From positions 30,359,001 through 30,423,000 of the forward strand of contig NC_133064.1 in the NCBI RefSeq assembly GCF_048771995.1: a DNA stretch of 64,000 nt. The letters run 5' to 3'. This DNA comes from Taeniopygia guttata. Lineage: Eukaryota; Chordata; Aves; Passeriformes; Estrildidae. This document shows, piece after piece, positions 54,058 to 64,000 of the stretch (positions are counted from its first letter, which is position 1; every line of letters starts with the position of its first letter). A program made the translations under genes and the position numbers. The notes beneath the pieces were generated by a model. The model did not search any database. It worked only from the letters and a program-made list of their open reading frames with translations, and was not told the DNA's origin.

Positions 54058-56361
54058 TTTCCCGGGCCTGGGAGTGCTTGGCCATTAACATGAACAGTCG
54101 CCTTGCAAACATCTGCTAGATGGCCTGGCCTTCCGCACCGGCCACACACATACGAGGGAATTTTTCTTTTCTGTGCTTTCTTCCCCCGTTTGGTGCTCAT
54201 CTGAGCAGTACCCTGCGGATGCTGCCAGCCCTGCGGCACTACCCAGACCAGCTGCGCAGCAGCAGCCCAAGCATCCACCTTCCAAACCGAGGGGCCTAGG
54301 TCTGCACAGGCCACTGTCATCTGTGAAAGTGTAGCCCCTTCAGGAAGAGCCTGTATGACTCTCTTGCATTCTGCGTTGCAGTGGATCCTAGCAAATCTCG
54401 CAAGGATCATTTGCCTTAGCTCAGGTTCTACCACCTGCCGCTCTATCGAGGCAGTCAACCTCGATGCAAAGTCCATGAAAGACTCATGGACCCTTTGAAC
54501 AATAGTCAGAAAGGGTTCCATCAGAGCAGCCATTTCTAAGGTCTGGATCACAGCTGCTAAGCCTAACGTCCTGCACTGCTCAAGCACGAGAGGATTGTAT
54601 CCAGCCTGCCCCTGAGGATCAATATAATTGCCTGTGCCCATCAACATGTCAGCAGTAACCACACGCCTGGGATCCTGTTGCCCCCATGTAGCATTCTTCT
54701 GTACTGCGCTGGCCACTAAAACAGCCCACTTGTCTTCAAACGTCAAACTGCACAGGGTTAAAAAGAGCCTGAGCCACAGAACGAATATCGGAAGGCGTCA
54801 GCAGGTCAGCAACAAGTAATCGGATTGTCTGCATAACTTCATCAGATCCAACACCATACTGTGCAACGGTGTCTCGGATTTCCTTCAACACATTAAATGA
54901 AAAACGCTGCTGAGTGTTATGAGTAACACCCCTAAGCACAGGGAAAGCCTGAGGACCCCCTGGTAAGGCTGCATCATCCACCGTGTCGTGTCCCGTGGAC
55001 TCCGGGACAGCGGCAGCCCCTGGGCTGAGAGGCGGTGCAACATCACTGGACACCACACCCCCCGCAGCATCAGCAGAGCCAGAGGAGCCTTCCCCTTGAT
55101 CCGGCAGGCTCCGCGAGGGGCCGGAGTCGTACATCTCCTCAGCCTTATCCAGGACCTCCTGCCAAAACCGCCCGTGGTCCTTCGGACGCACGGTCACCTG
55201 GCAGGCAGGGAGGGTCCACAAGGTCAACGGGGAGGATCCGCGGCCACGGGGAGTCACCGGTCTCCCACCGGCCACTTCAGCAGTCGTGCTAAAGGTGAAC
55301 ACCCCAGCGCCCCGCTGTGCCGCAGTCCCGGCCCCCGCAGCAGGCGGGGAAGGCGGAGCCGAACCAGCCGGTGCCCCAGCGGTGCCGTCTGCAGTATCAG
55401 CAACCCCGGGGCGGGGGAAGGGCGGGGCACAGAGGGAGACGCGGCACGCGGAGACACATCACCGCGGGATGACACAAGGGAGTCCAGCACGCCCCCAAGA
55501 AGTGTCAGAGCCGCGACGCTCAGCCTCCTGATGGAACAGTGACCAACGCCCCCACCTTTGGCGGCCCCCACCGCCTGCGCATGCCCAGCAGGCTGCGCAG
55601 GCTCAGGGATCGGAGCCGATTCCTCCTTGGAAGACAAACCCGAGACTGGACCAGGCAAACGCACCTGCATCGTCTCCAGGGGAAATGTAACACCACAGTT
55701 CGGGCAATGCACCGTCACCGAGTCAGACGCAACGTGGGGCGGGGGCTGATCCACAGGTCCCCGTTCACCTCCGAGCGCTGGGAAGGCACAAAGAGAAAGT
55801 GCTTTCCCCCCCCAACCCACTACACCTGCGGCGCGGGGCCAGGCGAGGCGGCCAAACCAGCTCCACCGAGCCCCCAGAAATCCGTGGGGCTCCGTCCACC
55901 GACCAGACACTCGGAGCCAGTGGGCTGGGAGCCCGAACCACCCCAGAGGAGGAGCCATCTTCCGGCTCACTCCCCCGGGGACAAGGGGAATCAGGGCCAC
56001 CCCACAGAGACTCGGCTTCCCCAAGATCCACATCTGAGACAGATAGGTCCCCCAGAGAAGCCCGAGAACTGCCAGTCTCAGACCCCTGCCAAATGGCATC
56101 CAACCTCTTCCACAGCATCATCAACGGCCCAACATCTTCAAAACAATTATCAAGCAGGGCATCCATGAGGCGATCTCCCACGGGAGACCAGTTCTCCCAG
56201 GAAAGGGCCTCAGCAAGACTGGGAAAGAATGCCTGTTTCCTTGCCCATAAAAACAGCCTGTCAAAATCATCCCAATAAAAAAGAACGCGTTTCCGCTTCA
56301 ACACCTCTCTCCAAACGTCCAAAGCCACAGACTCCTCCCTGATGTTGTCAAAGCTCTCCAT
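53910..56361 (-). pseudogene. gag: Class II Gag, several frameshifts
   Basis: The likely start is ATG at 56361 (MESFDNIREE). Matrix is open to near 55800, where a C/G run (55803-55810) shifts the frame. The middle is Pro/Ser-rich. Capsid starts around FPVLRGVTHNTQQRF (near 54950) and shifts again near 54740. Then comes the major homology region (VQRVHESFMDFASRL) and one clear zinc knuckle, CGRCGRPGHLADVC (near 54130). The frame ends at 53910. Broken Gag, so no particles from this copy alone. Confidence 0.85.
54057..54063 (-). promoter_or_regulatory. Slippery heptamer GGGAAAC for gag-pro
   Basis: On the minus strand the gag codons GGA AAC follow a G, a canonical -1 site, downstream of the zinc knuckle. 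The same heptamer at the same relative place occurs in the provirus at 22726. Confidence 0.8.
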
Positions 56362-56439
56362 TACCAACAACAGCAACAGGCAAAGCTTTGAACAGACAGA
56401 AGAGACCTCACCAGCGTAGTTCCCAGCCTAAGCTGCAAT

Positions 56440-56457
56440 ACACTCCGGCGGTCACCA
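56440..56457 (-). other. Putative primer binding site of the class II provirus
   Basis: The minus strand reads TGGTGACCGCCGGAGTGT two bases inside the 5' LTR. The first eight bases fit tRNA-Trp, the ASLV primer; the rest does not, so the assignment is open. Confidence 0.5.
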
Positions 56458-56459
56458 GA

Positions 56460-56750
56460 TGTCGCTATAGGACATTTGAAAGCACAACGCGAGCCACCTG
56501 CTAGTTGCAAGATAAAAGAGAGGGTTTATTTTCTGACTCCAACTTTTATACTTTTCCAAAGGTGACTGTGGATTGGAGAGTGAATGGGCCACCTTTCCAA
56601 AGACATTGGACAAACCACTAGTACATCAAGTTTCTCCACCCCCATGAAGGAATGCAAAACAATATCTTGTTTATAGAAATTGTGTGGGAAAGTTTTCTAA
56701 CATAATGTAAACTCAGAAGGCTTTAGAAAATCTTAAGAGTCAGGGTGACA
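56460..56750 (-). repeat. 5' LTR of the class II provirus
   Basis: Edges TGTCGCTATAGGACA and TCAGGGTGACA, same length as 50184-50474 with eight substitutions scattered along it. Confidence 0.9.
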
Positions 56751-56756
56751 CAGGTG

Positions 56757-57209
56757 AGTAAGGCAATACAAGCCTTTCCCAAGCCCTGGCTTTTCCCAAT
56801 GCCTGTTTCATGTCTGTGCCATTTCTTCCCCTCAGGGAATCTGTTCCAGGGATGTTCCAACAAGAAGGCCTGAAGTTTGCTGGATCCTTCTGGCCCTGGT
56901 CTCAGTGGCTCCCAGTCACCTTCAGTATGGTACCGGTCATTCCCTGTATGATCCTAGTCACTCCCACTATGATAACAGTATGATCCCAGTGTGGTCCCAA
57001 TTGCTCCTATTTACCCCCAGAATGAATCCTCTTTCTCCCTGTCACTCTCCAGCATTTGTTCCCTGTATGATCCTAGTTAGCCCAGTTGTGATCCTCATTG
57101 CTCCCAGCATGGCCCCAGTCGCTCCTGTTGCCTCCCTGATGCCAGTGGGTGTCAGTTGAGGGTCGCAGCTGTCCATAAAATCCATCTGAGGAAATCTCGG
57201 GTGATGTGG
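56757..57209. repeat. Unique stretch followed by CCCAGT minisatellite
   Basis: 56757-56885 is unremarkable single-copy sequence. 56890-57130 holds CCCAGTCAC, ATGATCCTAGTCACTCCC and GATCCCAGTGTGGTCCCA phrases as at 47750-48780. I see no gene. Confidence 0.6.
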
Positions 57210-57214
57210 GGGGA

Positions 57215-58634
57215 TGTCAGTGCTTGACACGGAATGGAATTTTCTCTGAAGGAAGAGGGTCAAGCCAGTCAGTGATTGGGGTTGGATATTGGTACTTGGG
57301 CTGACCAATTGAAGGCTGGACACACCTCTGAGAACACAAAGGGGTTAAAACAAGAATTCCCAGGGGAACTTGCTTTTTTTGTTTCTGGTCAGAGTGCAGT
57401 GCAGACTCTCCCCTGCCCGGCCTGTGGCTGGGTGGGGGAGGGGAAGTCCTGTGGCCTGACTGAGGTAAGGCTGAAGGGTGGAGGGACTGGAAAAGGGCAG
57501 GCCCCCTTCAGATGGAAGGGTGGAGGAAAATCTGGGATGTCTGCGTTCCCCCCCAGAGTCTCTCTGGAGAGACAGAGAAAGAGACAGTGACGGTGTCAGT
57601 CAGCAGTACACTGTGGGGAAGGAGAAGAGCTGGGGGGCGAAGGAAGGTGCCCAGCCTTGGAAGCTGGAGAGCCGGGCAGAGAGCCAGGTGTCTGGGGAAT
57701 CTGAAACTTTTAACCCTTCTTTGAGAAATGAAGCTTTGTGAAATATTACTCCTCCTTGATTTGAAAGAGAAGAAGAGAGACAGTGTGGGACCCGAGATGT
57801 TAGGAGAAATTCTAGGTGGGAGGAGATGATGAAGTGGCTTTTGGCTGGACTTTTTCTTGTTAACCATAGACTGAACCAATTCTCTTCTCCAAAAGAGACT
57901 GTATTTTAGGGGGATGTCTGGTGAGCCAAGAGACCTGTTTCAGTGACTACCAACACCGGAGTGGAGTGAACAGAGAAGAGTTGAGGAGGGTGTGGTGATG
58001 CCCTCTGTCTTCAGAAAGAAGATGATCTCTGTTCTTGAGACCCTCAGCCCCAGGGGAGGAAGAAAATGGGGGGGGACTGTGGTCCCAAAAATGAGAAACT
58101 GAACTGTTGTTTTTCTTTGGTCCTTGGCAAAGCATCCTTGAAAAGAAAACCCTACCCTATGAGCAGTCTGTCCATCCATGTACGGTGGTGAGGGCGCTGT
58201 GTATGGAAAGGAGTTGTTACCATGGCAATTTTTTTCACCGGGCAGTACCATGTGTGACATGGAAACACAAGAAGTAGCAGTTGTGTTTCTTGGGAGGTCT
58301 ATGGCACAGGAGAGACTCCTCTGTCCCTCGATGGACTGAGTATTGATTATCGGAAGGGTGGGAACCTGACTGGGGGCCCAAGTTCTGTCTCACTGTGGTT
58401 TGTTGGAACTGGGGGAGGGAGGAGGAATGTTTTTGGAAGGTTTTCATTTTTTTTTTTTAATTTAGTTTTTTTCTTTCTTTTTCCTTTTATAGTAGTAGTA
58501 GTTTAATAAAGTTTCTCCTTTGTTATTAAGCTTGGGCCTGCTCTGCTCTGTTCCTGATTGTATATCACAGCAAATCATTTGGGGGTTGTATTTTCATGGG
58601 GACGCTGGCAATGTGCCAGTGTCAAACCATGACA
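57215..58634 (+). mobile_element. Solo LTR-X, plus orientation
   Basis: Starts TGTCAGTGCTTGACACGG and ends GTCAAACCATGACA, flanked by the 5-bp duplication GGGGA (57210-57214 and 58635-58639). About 1,420 bp, matching the reverse complement of the LTRs at 10180-13164 along its length, including GGATGTCTGCGTTCCCCCCAG, GAAATATTACTCCTCCT and the TAGTAGTAGTAG run, with AATAAAG near 58505. It serves as an outgroup to polarise the differences between those two LTRs. Confidence 0.9.
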
Positions 58635-58639
58635 GGGGA

Positions 58640-59365
58640 TATGGAAGGACATGAAGGCACTGTCCTGCTGTGACCAAAACTGCAGGAAAAACAAAAACTG
58701 TCCAACATTTCTAGTTTAAGAGAATTAAGGCATTACTTTATTCTGGCCAGGATGTTGCTCTGGCCAGAATGTGCAACAGAGATTATTTCATCCACACATT
58801 GCCTGTGTTGTGCAGAGAAAACTGTTCCATCACACATGGTTCTTTACTAGATTTTTCACATACTTACACAGTCAAAACCCAGAAAAATTCACTGGTTCAA
58901 TGTTCATTTGCCACAAGTTACACAGTTCTTTGTATCTGGTTTCCTATTGGTTATTGATCCCTTTGCCTTCAGCGCTCATTAGGTCGTCATTCTTCATTCT
59001 CTTCTTGATCTTTTCTCAGACCAAATGTCTCTGACACACCATTAAGGATGTTTGGATGCAGAAGGTCACTCCTTTCTTGAGCATCCTCATGCAAGTCCCA
59101 GTACATTGAGATGTCAAGCTCGTCAGGCCTTGCCCAGGAAACAGTCTCCTGAAAAGAAACTTCCATTCCCTTCCCCCTGGGCAAAGACCCCTGACTAAAG
59201 TTAGTTAAAATTTTTAGGAGTTGCATCATTTCTAACACTGCCCTTCCCCATGGACACAGTACCCTCATTGCCATTCTGTGTCCCCATCTGCCTCCCTCAT
59301 GTACACACGTCTCCAGGGTCCCTCATGTGTCCCTCGTGTCCCCCCTGTCCCCCCACATATCCCAC
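58640..59365 (-). other. Possible 3' end of an unknown minus-strand transcript
   Basis: A 95-codon minus-strand frame (58987-59274) contains MEVSFQETVSWARPDELDISM and an acidic end (RKDQEENEE), with an ordinary, unbiased composition. AATAAA on the minus strand occurs at about 58738-58743, downstream of its stop. I do not recognise the protein. It may be a terminal exon or an old element. Confidence 0.3.
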
Positions 59366-60024
59366 TGTCGGAATCTGTGGGTATTGATGATTCCGAGATT
59401 GTAGAAAGTCTCTGTCTTTCTGCCCCGTTGCCAAAGAAGAAGCCATAGTTCGTCTGTGCTGGTTTCAAGGTTGTTTATTTTTGCTTATCTATAACAAGTT
59501 CTGCTGCCCTGCCGCAGGTCTGTCCTGCAGGGCAGCGTGTGGGGCTCTGCCCCTCAGTGGGATGGTACAAACATTATATACAAGAAATTACGTGTACTAT
59601 ATTTACAATAATGTGCCAATATCTATCATCTACGTTGAATAGTGTGTCCCTAGCCTAAACCAATAGAAAAATGCCAACATCACCAAGAACATGGAGGTAA
59701 GGAAGAAGAAGGAGGAAGAACAGGATCAGGCCCACTTTCCTCCATCTTAGAACTCCTGACCCCCCTGTACAAAGTAAAACCCCCCTGTACAGGTGTTAAA
59801 ACCCCCCTGTACAATACTAAAAAATTTTCCCCTCTAATTTGTGACTACTTTTACTATATCATCTAACCTTCTGTGACTGCTTGTTCCACCTTTAAAGTTG
59901 GTAATTCATTCCATGGTTCAAACTCAAAATCACAGCTGTTTTCAGCTGCTTGCCAGGGTCTAAAATGCTTCTGACCAAGGCCTGGAACCTCTGAAAATGT
60001 CTGAGGGACATTTTGAGTTCCGAC
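59366..60024 (-). repeat. 3' LTR of the ASLV-like provirus
   Basis: Plus-strand edges TGTCGGAATCTGTGGG and TTGAGTTCCGACA, inverted ends TGTCGGAA/TTCCGACA. GTTTATTTTTGC near 59473 gives AATAAAC on the minus strand. Confidence 0.9.
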
Positions 60025-60210
60025 ATCTCCCCTCTCTGTTTGAACCAGAAACACCCGCTTTATCATGCTGTTCAAGGTCTTTTAAATACACACGAAAATG
60101 CATGGTAGAACAAGCAGAAGAACTACAAGTCCTATAAGAATATAAAATGCTATTTTCAAAAGTTCTTTTCACAATGGTGAGATATCAAAAAAGCTAAACA
60201 AATCATCCCA

Positions 60211-61760
60211 TCAGGACCCTGTAACTTTGTTCAATTTGCTAATATTACTTTGTATTTGTTTTATATTTTTATGAATGGATTTTGAATGATCGGACAAGTT
60301 CATGCAGCACATCCCCTCAAATTCCTCACATCCGTGCCCATGTGTCAGCAGCAAATGATCAACTGCCGCCCTGTTTTGAAGCACTGCTTGCCTTGCACTG
60401 CTGATGTCTGTTAACATGTCACTCAGTGCAAACGAAATGGCACGACTGTGTTTCCTCAACCAACATGCTATATGATCCAATTGTGTCAAGGCCGCCCCTG
60501 ATGCTGCTTGGGGTGAGAAAATTGCTACTGCAATTCTCCGAGACTTGTCCCAGGTAGAAACATCATCATCAGAATTTGAACTATATTGTTCAAGGGATCC
60601 TTTCCTTTTTGAATCAAGAACACCTCTTTGACAGCTTTGTTCATGGTCTGCCTCATGCACTGAGGCAAGGACAGCACAAACATTAGAAGAATTACAATAC
60701 CTTATAATTACATACAACTATTTTCAAAATCTTTTTTCTACAACTGTGAAAAGTGAAACAAATTGAACACACCATCTACCTATGATTTAATTTTTCTCCA
60801 GGTGTGTTTGGTCCTCTGATATCTCTTTAAATTTATCACTCTTGTGTCCATGTGTTTACAATAGATGTTCAATTACTGTTTTGTTCTCATTTTTCACTGC
60901 TAGCTAACAAATCATTTGATGCAAAAGAAATGACATGGGCATCTTTACTCTGCCCACAACCTCTTTTGATTCAACTGCACCAAGGCTCTTTTTGATGCCA
61001 CCTGCTGTGAAAGCAGAACCACTCAGTTTTTCCGAGCCTTTTTTCTTGGTATTAACATTATCATTGTCACAATTTGGATCGCTTCATTCATCAGATTTTT
61101 TTCTCCTTGCTCTCTTATCAAGGTCATGCTGTGTGTTAACAAAAGATCTTTCAATGCTGCATGGACCACCCTTGATTTTTGCAGGGATAGCAGGCCAAAT
61201 TCTGTCCCCGCAAATGAAAAACATTCCCTTCGGTAAAGTGGCTGGATGTTGAAAGGATGGTTTGCTTGTCATTTTGGTATGATTGCACCAAGATGACGCA
61301 TTTTTATAAAAAGGCTGATTCGGAGTGACATCTATTGTATGATTATCTGTCTTTGCCACTCCTGATGAATTAAATTTGATGCACCATTTCATTTTTGTTG
61401 ACCCAAAATGTCCAAATCCAGAGGTTCAAAGTGAGCCATAGGAAGGAATTGTGTCCAAACATGTCATCCCTCCACAGGATCCGAAAGAAACTTCAGAACC
61501 CCTGGAAGGATGTCCCCTGGGACTCACCATCCCTCCACTGGCACACCTACCAAGCATGTTGAAAATGGTTTCTCTGGTTTCGAATGGGTCAGGCAAATGC
61601 TGTTCAGACCTGCTGCTTTTGCCAAAGTCTCACACACTTTTTCCCTGGGTTGTCTCATGGGAAAATCTGTCCTGTTGCCCAAAGCAACAGGTGAAAGAAT
61701 GAAGCACATGAACACTATCCGTCTGAATCCCATGTCCATGTCCCCACCCTCTGTGAGAAA
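60211..61760 (-). pseudogene. env: ASLV-type env remnant
   Basis: Pieces in order on the minus strand: a leader and SU start near 61740 (FRRIVFMCFILSPVALG, then REKVCETLAKAAGL), the SU end near 61210 (FFICGDRIWPAIP and GGPC), and TM from 60717 to 60211 with AVLQNRAAVDHLLLTHGHGC and the following CC pair, close to the alpharetroviral pattern. There are several breaks in between, so the protein is not made. The TM differs clearly from the two gamma-type envs of this window, and no CWLC is seen. Confidence 0.78.
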
Positions 61761-61959
61761 CCCCGCAATGCTGCAACACCCAAACAACACTTGATTTCTC
61801 AGAAAAAACCCCAAGTCTCTGGGTGATCAATCGTTGTCCGACGAGACGTCTGCAGCGTTGTTGTCTGCCTTCGTCTGCGTGCTTGCTTCTCTGCTCCTCG
61901 GGTCCACGTCCACTGGCGTCTGCACCCGATAAGGTTACATGTGCCTTGCTGGCATTCAC

Positions 61960-63300
61960 TTCAGTCCTCGTCCTATAGAAACACAAGCGAAACCCTCGCC
62001 CCAAGTTATTAATGTAAATGAACCTTCAATCTGTCCTGACTCTGGACTTCTGATCAAATCGAAAGGATTTTCCCTTAGTTTTTCCTGTGGGCTGTTTGTA
62101 ACATATCTGACAATTAGTAAAGTGGGCTTTGAGAAAAAACCATTTAAAAAATTCAACACATTTGTTCAACCCTGCCTCATCCCTTTTCTGTCCATCCAAG
62201 TGGATTTCAGGGTGTGATGTGTTCTTTGCTTGCTTGACCTGAGGAAGAATGAAGAATATTGAAAATATGTTTGACTCTGTTTTTTCAAAAATTTGTCAAG
62301 CACCTTGCTTGTGTAAATTGGACCATTATCTGTTTCTATTTCTTGTTGCACTCCTAATGATGTAAATGCTTATAAAAAAATGTTTGCAGGTATGTTCTGT
62401 GGTCTCCCCTGTATATAATGCAAAAATCGCCCCTAAAAATGTATCAATTGAAATATGGATATTTTCGAGCCTCTCAAAAGATGGGTATTTTGTGACATCA
62501 GCTTGCCACAGCTGAAGGCTTTTACAAACCTCTCAGATTGGCCACTCCTGCAAATACAGGAGATTACACAAACTGGCACTCTGGCAAGCAGATTTCCTTT
62601 GTCTGACTTTCAGAAGGGTGAAAGGTTCCCATCAATGCCTGTGCATTTTTGTAAAAACATGCACGGCTAGATTTTGCCTGCTCAAAAATGTTTGGCAGTG
62701 TCTGCAAGATGGGCATTGTGAGCCTATCTACATGAGCATTCTCTTTTACTAAAAACCTCGGAGGTGAAGAATGCACTCTGATGTGTTTATTAATGTTCTC
62801 TGTTTTTCTAGGATTATTTTCATGCATAATAGATATGAATATAAAATTTCCTTGTCTGTATGTTTTAAAAGCGATTTCTCTAATTGTTTGACCACATTTG
62901 CAACATACACTGAACTTGTGATCAGATTGAGGGTTCCTGGAATAACTGAAAAACCCTGACTATTGTTACCAATTTTTCAACTTGTGGTGAACCTTGTGCT
63001 ATTTTGATATTTGATTCCCATTTCCCTGTTTTTTGATTTTTCCATGTGACCATTGATTTGTGAGTTTTTTCCCAAACCATCAGTGAATACTGTCATTTCT
63101 TCCATTGGTTTCTGGCTTCTTTTTTGTTTTTTCCCCTGAAACTCACTTTTACATTTAACATTTTGTGTGTTGGAAAACGAACTGTGCAAACTTCTGAATG
63201 CCCTAACAACGTGATTGAAAAATCTTGCGACTTTGGATTGTCCACTCAAAATATTTCTTCTTTAAATGTAAATGAATGATTAAGAAATCTTTCCCTGACA
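61960..63300 (-). pseudogene. pol: Class II-like pol remnant (RNase H and integrase)
   Basis: From upstream to downstream on the minus strand: RNase H start VFTDGLGK near 63075, a piece resembling QGSPQVEKLVTIVRVFQ, an integrase zinc-binding area near 62650 (YKNAQALMGTFH), the core with IETDNGPIYTSK near 62330, and the C-terminal WGEGFACVSIGRGLKW near 61990. Many frame changes and stops. Type judged by similarity to the pol at 50553-53263. Confidence 0.7.
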
Positions 63301-64000
63301 TTGTCAGCAATCTGGTCTCTGCCACAATAATGATCTGAGCTCCCATCTCTAAATCTATAAGAATTGTTTTTGAGGGTCTGCAAACTAAAAAACCCCACTT
63401 TCAACTTCTGTGGAAACATTAACAAAATCCTTGCTCAAAGCTAATTATTTGAACGATTTTTTTTTTTTCTCATTTTTATCTGTCCAGTGTCTAGCACTCT
63501 CCTCATATTTTTCTCAATGATCAGCAAAATCAAGTCTACAAAATAATTATATCAAGAGATTAAAACATACAAAATCTTCAACCTCATTTCAGCCTTATTT
63601 CAGGCACTTCTTCACTCCTTTTCTTTTTTCTTTTTCCTTTTTTCTCTCTTTCTCTTCTTCTCTTTTGAAACAAGAAAGTTGAAATATAAACCATAATATA
63701 GAACAAGACAAAATATCTCAATAATAAAATGCATAAAACTTATCAAAATCGATAACAATTCAAGAAAATTCAAAAGAAAGATATTCTAAATAGCATATAT
63801 AAAAATGAACAAAGCATGATCATTAGAAACATTGTGACAGCGGTTCAGAGTCTGCAAACAGCTGAAACATTTGTTTCCAGTGAAAATCCTTGGCATCCCT
63901 TCCCGGGCAGGGCTGGCAAGTTTCACCTCAAAACTGTGTCAGCTGTAACATTTGTAGAATCAAATTGATGGGTCAAAAATGACCTGCATATCATTCATTT
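63300..64000 (-). other. Degenerate provirus interior, not resolved
   Basis: A/T-rich with T/C runs near 63458 and 63620-63665. On the minus strand short stretches such as RDGSSDHYCGRDQIADN may be pol, but I cannot place them. No intact gene. Confidence 0.35.

Larger units (their letters stand above)
50184..56750 (-). mobile_element. Class II (betaretrovirus-like) provirus without env
   Basis: Two 291-bp LTRs (50184-50474 and 56460-56750) differ at eight sites (2.7%). The 6-bp duplication CAGGTG flanks it (50178-50183 and 56751-56756). Gag, dUTPase-protease and pol lie in betaretroviral order with -1 signals GGGAAAC and GGGTTTT. Integrase ends less than 100 bp before the 3' LTR, so env is absent. 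Gag has several frameshifts, pro has one and pol has two stops. Confidence 0.92.
59366..64000 (-). mobile_element. Degenerate provirus with ASLV-type env, cut by the window end
   Basis: A 3' LTR (59366-60024) is followed on the minus strand by a polypurine tract (AGAGAGGGGAGA), env and then pol, up to and probably beyond base 64000. The LTR family is that of the solo LTR at 42540. Every reading frame is broken. Confidence 0.85.

Noticed and set aside
55254-55542. Plus-strand frames opposite the class II gag
   Set aside because: Shadow frames of a GC-rich gag on the other strand.
1-64000. tRNA or rRNA genes
   Set aside because: I saw primer binding sites complementary to tRNA ends but no complete tRNA or rRNA gene by eye; a covariance-model scan would be decisive.

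Overview
The window is nuclear DNA of a bird, most likely a songbird. The evidence is a split CENP-A gene, a PIM-type kinase copy, a CR1-like LINE piece, class III ERVL and class II/ASLV-type endogenous retroviruses (ERVs), and long satellite arrays. The species is not identifiable by eye. Most of the 64 kb is ERV or LTR sequence. Such ERV density, nesting and satellite content would suit a heterochromatic region (for example a W-linked or unplaced contig), but that is inference.

Layout. 97-847: old LTR-like block. 841-4860: about 21 copies of a 191-bp satellite. 4889-14687: ERVL provirus with an open gag but a dead pol. Its integrase is split by a non-autonomous LTR element (10180-13164, minus strand). 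14688-19440: array of about 22-bp units built on TGTGATGTCACA. 19480-28780: three nested layers, a GC-rich minisatellite holding a solo LTR, which holds a young provirus (20173-28340, plus). 30773-34060: PIM-like kinase copy with a stop codon and two LTR insertions, then a second PIM remnant. 34366-41112: young gammaretroviral provirus (minus) with a pol/env deletion. 42540-43199: solo LTR. 43737-47720: CENPA gene (minus) with promoter. 47918-48538: solo ERVL-type LTR. 49880-50183: CR1-like piece. 50184-56750: class II provirus (minus) without env. 57215-58634: solo LTR (plus). 59366-64000: 3' part of a degenerate provirus (minus) with an ASLV-type env.

What stands out. (1) The two LTRs of the element at 10180-13164 differ almost only by C-to-T changes in one copy and G-to-A changes in the other, in separate zones. 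This is what cytidine-deaminase editing during reverse transcription is expected to leave. (2) The 20173-28340 provirus combines an ASLV-like LTR and env splicing plan, a betaretroviral double-frameshift gag/pro/pol, a tRNA-Phe primer site and a gamma-type env. A relative of that env also sits in the gammaretroviral provirus at 34-41 kb. (3) CENPA is complete across four exons, but its last exon carries a one-base homopolymer shift near the end of the histone fold. (4) A solo LTR of the young provirus family interrupts a PIM kinase exon with a clean 6-bp duplication.
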